Assembly: GCA_025935235.1 (NCBI GenBank)
Contig: JAICVT010000249.1
Location: 1 to 6,673 of the forward strand
Direction of reading: 5' to 3'
Length of the DNA stretch: 6,673 nucleotides
From: Ktedonobacterales bacterium
GTDB lineage: Bacteria; Chloroflexota; Ktedonobacteria; Ktedonobacterales; JADMIN01
Shown: positions 1 to 4,524 of the stretch, piece by piece
Position numbering within the stretch: the stretch's first letter is position 1
Layout: each line of letters opens with the position of its first letter
Notes under the pieces: model-generated
Seen by the model: only the letters and a program-made list of their open reading frames with translations
Told to the model about the DNA's origin: nothing
Databases searched by the model: none
Program-made: the position numbers and the translations under genes

Positions 1-468
1 ATCGCCGACGCGACCCCCAAGGCGCTGCAAGAGGAGGTCCATGCGCGGCTGCGCCCGATCTTCACGGCGCCCGACGAGGCCACCGCGCGCACTCTGTTAG
101 CAAGCTTCGTCGCTGACTACCAGGCGAAGGCTCCTGCCGCCGTGGCGACGCTTGAGCGTGGCTTCGACGACGCCACCGCAGTGCTGGCGCTGCCCGCGCC
201 CTATCGGGTACGGCTACGCACCACCAACGGCGTGGAGCGGCTCAACGAGGAGATTCGCCGACGTGAGCGGGTCATTCGCATCTTCCCGAACCGGGAGTCG
301 GTCATCCGCCTGGTCGGCGCGTTGCTGATGGAGCAAGATGAAGTCTGGACGACGGGGAAGCGCTATTTCGATATGACCGCCTACTGGCTCTGGCGCGAGA
401 CTCGTCTGACCCAGATCGCCTTGTTCCCACCAGCCCCACAGGAGACGTCCATGACGCAGCCCGCTTGA
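1..468 (+). CDS. IS256-family transposase, C-terminal part (5' end outside window)
   Basis: Reading frame 1 is open from the left edge to a TGA at 466-468, giving 155 residues of the C-terminal end of a Mutator/IS256-type DDE transposase, the enzyme that cuts and joins the ends of its own element. The diagnostic stretch is RLRTTNGVERLNEEIRRR followed by FPNRESVIRLVGALLMEQDE, the usual end of the IS256 catalytic domain. The Glu at visible residue 79 (codon 235-237) is the likely third acidic residue of the DDE triad, by comparison with the family. The two catalytic Asp residues would lie left of the window. The fragment reaches the expected end of the family, with a short polar tail after the WLWRE segment, so the 3' end appears intact. 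Whether the whole gene is functional cannot be judged. A GTG at 142 is only an internal codon, not the start. Confidence 0.93.
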   Translation: MADATPKALQEEVHARLRPIFTAPDEATARTLLASFVADYQAKAPAAVATLERGFDDATAVLALPAPYRVRLRTTNGVERLNEEIRRRERVIRIFPNRESVIRLVGALLMEQDEVWTTGKRYFDMTAYWLWRETRLTQIALFPPAPQETSMTQPA

Positions 469-490
469 TGTCTGCAGTCTCCCAGAGACC

Positions 491-518
491 CAATTTACAG
501 ATGAGTTCGGACTTGACC
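491..518 (+). repeat. Probable right terminal inverted repeat of the IS256-family element
   Basis: The segment starts CAATTTACAG and ends GGACTTGACC. It resembles, from memory, the ends of many IS256-family elements, which have a TTTACA block and a GGACTTGA-like block about 10 bases apart. Its position 22 bases past the transposase stop fits. The matching left repeat lies outside the window, so the exact outer edge is uncertain by a few bases. Confidence 0.6.
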
Positions 519-549
519 GTTCGGCGCTTCCGCATACGTCGCCAATAGC

Positions 550-1230
550 ATGCTGCTGCCGTTATTCTTGCTATTCTGGTATCTCCAGCATCTATCGCGC
601 GCCGAGATCGGGTTGACCTGGGGCCGTGGGCGATATTACCTGTTGGCCGTGTGCTATCCCACGGTCGCGCTCGCACTGGCTGGTCTGATCGCCTGGCTGA
701 GTGGCGCTGTCAACCTTGCGGCCACTGATCTGGCCACAATGGCGCCCCATCTGATCTTCTTGACGCTCATCACGGCGCTCGGGGCGATCGTCACTGAAGA
801 TGGCTTCTTTCGCGGGTGGCTGTGGGCGTCACTCCAGCGCGCAGGTGTGACGGAGCGCGGGCTGTTGGTGTGGACCAGCGTGGCGTTTGGCATGTGGCGC
901 CTGCCGATGGCGCTGCTCTCCACCGATTTCCATCTTCCCATCGCTCAGGCGCCCTTTCTCGTCCTGAATGCGGGCGTGATTGGCCTGAATTGGGCGCTGA
1001 TGCGGCAGCGGTCCGGCTCGATTGTGGTGGCGTCCGTCAGTCATGGCATTTGGAATGGCCTGGTCTACACGCTGTTCAATGACGGCCCAACGCTCGGCCT
1101 CTTAGGCATCCACAACATCGGTGTGTTTGGCCCGGAGACCAGCCCGATCGGACTGGCGATCAATCTGGCCTTTGCGGCAATCTTGTGGCTCGGGTTCAAC
1201 CGCGTCCGCAGCGTCAAGGCAGTTGCGTGA
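550..1230 (+). CDS. CPBP-family (CAAX/Abi) intramembrane protein, probably 5'-truncated and with altered motif 2
   Basis: Family members are multi-pass membrane proteins related to Rce1 prenyl-protein proteases. Bacterial members include bacteriocin-immunity and Abi proteins of mostly unknown substrate. From the ATG at 550 the product is 226 residues with hydrophobic segments near 1-12, 29-51, 66-82, 104-125, 134-150, 156-176 and 196-216. Motif 1 (EExxxR) is seen as E83-D84-GFF-R88-G. Motif 3 (HxxxN) is H165-GIW-N169. Motif 2 (FxxxH) reads F113-GMW-R117-LP, so the expected His is Arg (codon CGC, 898-900). No ribosome binding site precedes 550. The same frame is open back to 517, immediately at the insertion sequence edge, reading PFGASAYVANS before the Met. 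This suggests the true N-terminus, usually an extra membrane segment, was removed by the insertion. Identity as CPBP is firm; catalytic activity is doubtful. Confidence 0.85.
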   Translation: MLLPLFLLFWYLQHLSRAEIGLTWGRGRYYLLAVCYPTVALALAGLIAWLSGAVNLAATDLATMAPHLIFLTLITALGAIVTEDGFFRGWLWASLQRAGVTERGLLVWTSVAFGMWRLPMALLSTDFHLPIAQAPFLVLNAGVIGLNWALMRQRSGSIVVASVSHGIWNGLVYTLFNDGPTLGLLGIHNIGVFGPETSPIGLAINLAFAAILWLGFNRVRSVKAVA

Positions 1231-1398
1231 CGCGACCAGAACGCGTGATGGCGCCGACACGAGAAACGCAGCGGGGAAACCTGCCTCTCCATTCGTCGTC
1301 GCTCCCATCGGGGATGGAAGGCGTGCATGTACTCATGCCGCATTCTACCCTTCCCTGATGTTCGGTTCATGACAGACCCTGGTGAAAGGGACTACACG
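1231..1398. other. Intergenic region between CPBP and DUF2269-like genes
   Basis: These 168 bases contain no gene. A small hairpin CCATC-GGG-GATGG (1305-1317) and a palindrome GCATG-TACT-CATGC (1325-1338) are present. Either could contribute to ending the CPBP transcript, but neither has a T-run. No convincing promoter hexamers were found for the downstream gene. The only confident signal is its ribosome binding site GAAAGGG at 1384-1390. Confidence 0.45.
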
Positions 1399-1878
1399 AT
1401 GTACGCATGGTACTCATGGCTCGTCTTCGTCCACCTCTTGGGCGTCTTCGGATTCCTCATGTCGCACGGCGTCGCGACGTTCGTCACATTCAGAGTGCGC
1501 GCCGAAAAAGATGTCACTGCGCTACGTGCGCTATTGGCGCTCTCGGGGCGGTCTGGTATCGCTATGAATATTTCTCTGCTGGTGCTCCTGGCCGGAGGTA
1601 TCAGCGCCGCGATTGTTGCAGACATCTCAAGCGGCTGGCCGATTGCGGCTCTGGTCGTGCTCATCGTTGTGTCGGGCCTGATGTCAGCCTTCCCTGGACG
1701 TCAGCTTCGAAAGATCCGTACAGCGGCTGGCATCACCAGGCGAATCAAGGTAACAGGCGAGGTCAACCCGGTAGCGCTCGCGGCGAGTCAGGCGACATTC
1801 AATCCGTGGGTCAGTGTGGTCACTGGCAGCGTTGGTCTGGCTATCATCCTGTGGCTGATGGTATTGAAGCCGTTCTAG
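1399..1878 (+). CDS. DUF2269-like four-helix integral membrane protein
   Basis: The 159-residue product has four hydrophobic segments (about 5-24, 55-75, 80-98 and 137-156) and a basic loop at 101-117 (RQLRKIRTAAGITRRIK). The opening WLVFVHLLGVFGFLMSHG, with His12 and His23 in and just after the first helix, resembles the N-terminus of DUF2269/CopD-like membrane proteins. Their function is unknown or only loosely tied to metal or haem handling, so no reaction is proposed. The start is set at ATG 1399 because a GAAAGGG ribosome binding site lies at 1384-1390, 8 bases upstream. The in-frame ATGs at 1327 and 1369 have no such site and would add a polar, non-conserved-looking leader. The gene stands alone: 168 bases separate it from the CPBP gene, and a convergent gene follows. 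Confidence 0.7.
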   Translation: MYAWYSWLVFVHLLGVFGFLMSHGVATFVTFRVRAEKDVTALRALLALSGRSGIAMNISLLVLLAGGISAAIVADISSGWPIAALVVLIVVSGLMSAFPGRQLRKIRTAAGITRRIKVTGEVNPVALAASQATFNPWVSVVTGSVGLAIILWLMVLKPF

Positions 1879-1887
1879 CGCGCATCA

Positions 1888-1949
1888 GAGCCTGATATGA
1901 ACCTGTCCAGTATGACCAGGGCTGCTCGAGGACAGTTCATACCAGGCTC
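1888..1949 (-). repeat. 62-bp imperfect inverted repeat between convergent genes, possible terminator
   Basis: The left arm 1888-1908 (begins GAGCCTG, ends CTGTCC) pairs with the right arm 1930-1949 (begins GGACAG, ends AGGCTC) around a 21-base spacer. There is one substitution and one bulged C. The substitution is an A-C mismatch in RNA from the plus strand but a G-U wobble in RNA from the minus strand, so the hairpin is better formed in transcripts of the oxidoreductase gene that ends at 1959. No T-run follows on either side, so it is not a textbook intrinsic terminator. A bidirectional stop, a 3'-end stabilising hairpin or a remnant of a small palindromic element are the alternatives. Confidence 0.6.
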
Positions 1950-1958
1950 CAGGCGCGG

Positions 1959-3425
1959 CTAGGCGAAGCGCGGAGCTCCGCGCTCATCACCCGCATCACC
2001 CGCGTCTTCCGCGTCGCCCGGCGCGATATTCGGGTTGTAGCGGAACATATTGGCTGGGTCATAGACCGCCTTGATGGCGTCCAGCCGCCGACGGTACGCG
2101 GGGGTGTGGGTCGCGCGCCCGCGTTCGGGCGTGGTGTCCATGTCGCTCAGGAAGTTGTAGTACAGCGCGCCGGTCGTGTACGGCCGCAGCGCGGTGGCCA
2201 GCTCGGCGAAGTAGCGCGTGAAGGCTGGCTCCAGCGCTGGATCCGCTAGCAGCCCATAGGTGAACAGCACGAAGGACGCATCGCGCAGGCTGAACGCCGA
2301 CGCCCGCAGAGGCGCCTGGATGGCCATGCTGCCGCCCATATGTCGCGCCTCGATGGCGAAGAACGGCGCATCGGGGGCCGACTCCATCAGCTCGATCAGC
2401 GTCCGCGCCGTCGCGGCGTCCAGATCGCGCAGCGTCTCGGTCCAGCTCGCCACGGGCATCGGATCAATGGGATCGCTGGCAATCTTCTCCAGCTCGCTGG
2501 CAGGCATCGGGCCGAAGGCGTCGAAGACCAGCTCCGCCGCTGCGCGCATCGGACGCAGCAGCGCCTCGCCCATCGCCGCCTCGCCGTCGTAGAGTCCGCG
2601 CACCACGCAGAGCGTCTGGCCGGCGATCTGTGGCGGAATCCCTGGCATCGCTGGCAGGCGCAGCATCAGGACCGCGGTGGTGAACTCCTCTGGCAGCGTC
2701 TTGACCCACTCGCCATAGGCGGGCAGCACAGCGGGCGCCTGCTCGATGGGATAGAACAGGTTGCCACCGTAGAGGCTGTCCACCTTGTAGAGCTGGCATT
2801 CCAGCGCGGTGACGATACCAAAGTTACCGCCGCCGCCACGCACGGCCCAGAACAGCGCTGGCTCCGTCTCGGCTGTCACATGGCGCAACTCGCCATCCGC
2901 CGTCACGATGTCGAAGGCGCGCACGCTGTCGGTCGCCATGCCATGTTTGCGCGCCAGCCAGCCCATGCCGCCGCCCAGCGCATAGCCGACCGCCCCGACG
3001 TAGGGCGTGGAGCCGACCAGCGGGACCAGCCCATGCGGCAGCGAGATCGCCAGCACATCGCTCCACAGCGCGCCCGCCGCGATCCGCGCGATTCCCGTCG
3101 CCGGGTCCACCTCGACGCCCTGCAGCCGCTCGGTCAGCAACAGCAGCCCACCGTTGCATGGCGCCACCACGCCATGCCCCGTCCGCATGATCGCCACTGG
3201 CAGCCCATTCGCCCCCGCGAACCGCACCGCCGTTCGCACGTCGGCCACGTCCGCTACCAACGCGATCACGGCTGGCGATTGACGCGCGTGCAGATTCCAC
3301 GCCTGGCGCGCGCTGTCATACTCGGCATCGCCGGGCGTGAAGACCTCACCGCGCATGTCGCGCCGCAGCGCATCTAGCGCCGCGCCCGCGAGCGTCACGA
3401 TCCTTCTGCGCTCTTCCAGCGCCAT
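1959..3425 (-). CDS. BBE-type FAD-linked oxidoreductase (berberine bridge enzyme / 6-hydroxynicotine oxidase-like)
   Basis: The 488-residue protein belongs to the flavin-dependent oxidase family with a PCMH-type FAD-binding domain (PF01565, about residues 50-190) and a C-terminal BBE domain (PF08031, about 420-468). R81-T-G-H84-G matches the R-x-G-H motif whose His bonds covalently to the FAD 8-alpha position. The Gly-rich GYALGGGMGWLARKHGM (147-163) and AVRGGGGNFGIVT (194-206) stretches line the FAD site. The BBE signature is YYNFLSD at 422-428 and YDPANMFRYNPNIAP at 455-469. The second cysteinyl attachment site of bicovalent members appears to be Thr140 (GSTPYVG), so a single His link is predicted. 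Substrate is unknown; relatives oxidise alkaloids, sugars or polyketides with O2. No signal peptide is seen. The tail 471-483 is a short Asp/Ala/Gly repeat. The ATG is supported by AGGAGG (complement of 3437-3442), 11 bases upstream. Confidence 0.92.
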   Translation of the reverse strand: MALEERRRIVTLAGAALDALRRDMRGEVFTPGDAEYDSARQAWNLHARQSPAVIALVADVADVRTAVRFAGANGLPVAIMRTGHGVVAPCNGGLLLLTERLQGVEVDPATGIARIAAGALWSDVLAISLPHGLVPLVGSTPYVGAVGYALGGGMGWLARKHGMATDSVRAFDIVTADGELRHVTAETEPALFWAVRGGGGNFGIVTALECQLYKVDSLYGGNLFYPIEQAPAVLPAYGEWVKTLPEEFTTAVLMLRLPAMPGIPPQIAGQTLCVVRGLYDGEAAMGEALLRPMRAAAELVFDAFGPMPASELEKIASDPIDPMPVASWTETLRDLDAATARTLIELMESAPDAPFFAIEARHMGGSMAIQAPLRASAFSLRDASFVLFTYGLLADPALEPAFTRYFAELATALRPYTTGALYYNFLSDMDTTPERGRATHTPAYRRRLDAIKAVYDPANMFRYNPNIAPGDAEDAGDAGDERGAPRFA

Positions 3426-3652
3426 CTGAATCTCCCCCTCCTGGTTGGTTACCGATCTCTCGCATGGCCCCAGACGCTACATCCAGCGCCAGGCCCGTGT
3501 CCGGCTCGCGTCCGGCTCGCGCGCATTCTCGCATCGGCGCGCCACCGCGTCGTGGGAATTGCTGCGTAAGCGCGCTCAGCGATTCTCACTACGGAAGCGC
3601 GGCCCAGGGAAGCGCAGCGCTGCGACTTCGGCGACGGTATTCGCTGATCTCG
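3426..3652. other. Left part of the divergent intergenic region
   Basis: This GC-rich stretch between the oxidoreductase start and the first dyad contains no convincing gene. Open frames crossing it have no family-like content. It should hold the promoter of the minus-strand oxidoreductase, but no good -35/-10 pair was found on that strand. The only clear structure besides the oxidoreductase ribosome binding site (3437-3442) is a perfect tandem duplication of an 11-base unit, TCCGGCTCGCG, at 3500-3510 and 3511-3521. Confidence 0.55.
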
Positions 3653-3670
3653 TGTCAAACACACTTGACA
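3653..3670. promoter_or_regulatory. Dyad operator 1, overlapping the -35 box
   Basis: TGTCAA-ACACAC-TTGACA is a perfect 6-bp inverted repeat with a 6-base spacer. It matches the second dyad at 3699 in 17 of 18 positions. The right half is also the -35 hexamer of the predicted promoter, so a bound repressor would block RNA polymerase. The dimensions suit a dimeric HTH protein. The Cro/CI-type regulator encoded in the operon downstream is the obvious candidate, but that link is inferred. Confidence 0.75.
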
Positions 3671-3693
3671 AACTGCAAACCTTGCTTTACACT
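3665..3693 (+). promoter_or_regulatory. Sigma-70-type promoter for the membrane protein/HTH operon
   Basis: A perfect -35 hexamer TTGACA (3665-3670), a 17-base spacer and a -10 hexamer TACACT (3688-3693, 4 of 6 matches to TATAAT) form a housekeeping-type promoter. The stretch is noticeably AT-richer than its surroundings. The start site is expected near 3700, giving a leader of about 85 bases before the ATG at 3785. The flanking dyads indicate repression. Confidence 0.75.
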
Positions 3694-3698
3694 CAGAT

Positions 3699-3716
3699 TG
3701 TCAAGCACACTTGACA
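3699..3716. promoter_or_regulatory. Dyad operator 2, at the predicted transcription start
   Basis: TGTCAA-GCACAC-TTGACA is the second copy of the dyad, differing from the first only at the first spacer base. Start-to-start distance is 46 bp, not a whole number of helical turns, so the two sites would not lie squarely on one face. It covers the expected +1 region, so together with the first site it brackets the promoter. Confidence 0.75.
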
Positions 3717-3745
3717 CGCTCGCTGAACTGGAGAGAAGACGAGAG

Positions 3746-3784
3746 AAGGAGGGGCGCGCGTCAAGACGCGGCGCCAGAGTCAAC
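3746..3784 (+). promoter_or_regulatory. Ribosome binding site separated from the ATG by a hairpin
   Basis: A strong AAGGAGG lies at 3746-3752, 32 bases before the ATG at 3785, too far for normal initiation. Bases 3753-3761 (GGCGCGCGT) pair with 3766-3775 around a CAAG loop, with a single bulged G at 3770, giving nine GC-rich pairs. With the hairpin folded, only 9 unpaired bases (3776-3784) remain between it and the ATG. The hairpin therefore probably brings the site into register. No start codon lies at a usual distance after AAGGAGG. Confidence 0.6.
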
Positions 3785-4186
3785 ATGACGACGGGTAACG
3801 CTATGAAACAGGCCACGAAGAGCTATCTGATCGAGTTCGGCTCCTCGATGCTCGCGTATACCATCACGCTGGTGATCGCTCTGGAGGTCGTGCAGGCGAA
3901 TCCAGAGGCGACGTGGCGCTATGCGGTGGCTGTGGCGCCGGTCGCGCCGATCTGCTTCGCGCTATGGGCGTTCATCCGCGCGCTAGGGCGGATGGACGAG
4001 CTGCAGCGGCGCATCCAGCTCCACGCCATTGGCTTCGGCTTTGGAGCCAGCGCCATCGTTACCTTCACTTATGGCTTTCTGGAGTTGGTCGGCCTGCCGA
4101 GCCTCAGCTATATCTGGGTGTTGCCGCTGATGGTCGTGCTGTGGGGCATCGGCTCGGTCGTCGCCTCGCTGCGGTACGCGGTATGA
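3785..4186 (+). CDS. Small four-helix membrane protein paired with an HTH regulator
   Basis: The 133-residue product has four predicted membrane helices (about 16-36, 45-66, 82-102 and 107-129). The short loop between helices 2 and 3, RMDELQRRIQLHA (69-81), is the most distinctive segment and probably cytoplasmic. From memory this matches a family of uncharacterised bacterial membrane proteins regularly encoded beside a short Cro/CI-type HTH protein. No enzymatic motif is visible. It is the first gene of a two-gene operon: its TGA overlaps the ATG of the HTH gene by four bases (ATGA, 4183-4186), implying translational coupling. The start at 3785 is chosen because the hairpin-bridged ribosome binding site points to it. 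An ATG at 3803 (MKQATKS) is a plausible alternative without a clear site of its own. Expression is likely controlled by the two dyads around the promoter. Confidence 0.8.
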   Translation: MTTGNAMKQATKSYLIEFGSSMLAYTITLVIALEVVQANPEATWRYAVAVAPVAPICFALWAFIRALGRMDELQRRIQLHAIGFGFGASAIVTFTYGFLELVGLPSLSYIWVLPLMVVLWGIGSVVASLRYAV

Positions 4187-4401
4187 AGAACCGGCTGCGC
4201 GTGTTGCGCGCCGAGCGCGACTGGTCGCAGGCCGATCTGGCCGAGCGACTGGATGTCTCGCGCCAGACGGTCAACGCGCTGGAGACGGGCAAATATGATC
4301 CGAGCCTGCCGCTGGCCTTCAAGATCGCCCGTCTCTTCGCCCTGCCCATCGAGCGCATCTTCCAGCCCGACGATGATGCGGACGATGCGGGGGAAGCATA
4401 G
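4183..4401 (+). CDS. Short Cro/CI (XRE)-family HTH transcriptional regulator
   Basis: The 72-residue protein is almost entirely one HTH_3-type DNA-binding domain (about residues 3-60). The signature runs WSQADLAERLDVSRQTVNAL then ETGKYDPSLPLAFKIARLF. The recognition helix is about S26-E34 and the closing segment LPIERIFQPDD is typical of this short subfamily. There is no ligand-binding or oligomerisation domain, only an acidic tail (DDDADDAGEA). Translation is probably coupled to the upstream membrane protein through the ATGA overlap. As the only regulator in the window it is the natural candidate for binding the TGTCAA-N6-TTGACA dyads and repressing its own operon, with the membrane partner possibly modulating it. 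That is inferred from layout, not shown. Confidence 0.92.
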   Translation: MKNRLRVLRAERDWSQADLAERLDVSRQTVNALETGKYDPSLPLAFKIARLFALPIERIFQPDDDADDAGEA

Positions 4402-4417
4402 CCACGCCGCCTGGCTG

Positions 4418-4524
4418 GCGACTGAAGTCGCGCCTGGGAGGCCCTTTTCAGGGCCGCGAAGCTCGGCTCCGCCTGCCGCCTGCGCGGACTGGGACGCTTC
4501 GGGAACCCGCCCAGGCGCTGTTTT
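4418..4524 (+). terminator. Multi-stem inverted-repeat structure, probable terminator of the HTH operon
   Basis: The gap between the convergent HTH and glycosyltransferase genes is packed with complementary segments. A small hairpin GCGAC-TGAA-GTCGC occupies 4418-4431. An outer 9-bp stem pairs GCGCCTGGG (4430-4438) with CCCAGGCGC (4510-4518). Inside it lie GGCCC-TTTTCA-GGGCC (4440-4455), CGAAGC (4457-4462) paired with GCTTCG (4496-4501), and CCGC-CTGC-GCGG (4476-4487). Two bases after the outer stem comes TTTT (4521-4524), as in an intrinsic terminator reading rightwards. The nested layout is more elaborate than a simple terminator and could be a copy of a dispersed intergenic repeat. Confidence 0.55.

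Larger units (their letters stand above)
1..518 (+). mobile_element. Right end of an IS256-family insertion sequence
   Basis: The element is defined by the transposase fragment and the terminal-repeat-like sequence that follows it within 25 bases of the stop codon. IS256-family elements normally carry one transposase gene filling most of the element, bounded by inverted repeats of roughly 20-40 bp and flanked by an 8-9 bp target duplication. The left end and its repeat are outside the window, so the pairing cannot be checked. The outer boundary is placed at about 518-520. The next open frame resumes directly there and runs into the CPBP gene, which suggests the element landed inside or at the very start of that gene. 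Confidence 0.75.

Noticed and set aside
1327..1398. Earlier starts (ATG 1327 or 1369) for the DUF2269-like gene
   Set aside because: Only ATG 1399 has a well-spaced ribosome binding site, and the extra residues do not resemble the family's N-terminus.
2340..3377. A 345-codon open frame on the plus strand opposite the FAD oxidoreductase
   Set aside because: Its product is a His/Arg/Gln-rich string with no family-like motifs. It is explained by GC-rich codon phasing opposite a clearly real gene.
3630..3658. A minus-strand promoter using TGTCAA at 3653 as its reversed -35 box
   Set aside because: The bases at the expected -10 position (complement of 3630-3635, GTCGCC) do not resemble a -10 element; the hexamer is there because of the dyad symmetry.
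3653..3716. A short CRISPR-like array, because two 18-base repeats lie close together
   Set aside because: There are only two copies, each itself a dyad, with a promoter between them and no cas genes; operators explain them better.
3464..3784. N-terminal extension of the four-helix membrane protein in the same open frame
   Set aside because: It would cross the promoter, both dyads and the ribosome binding site, and its residues are low-complexity Arg/Ser-rich unlike the membrane protein.
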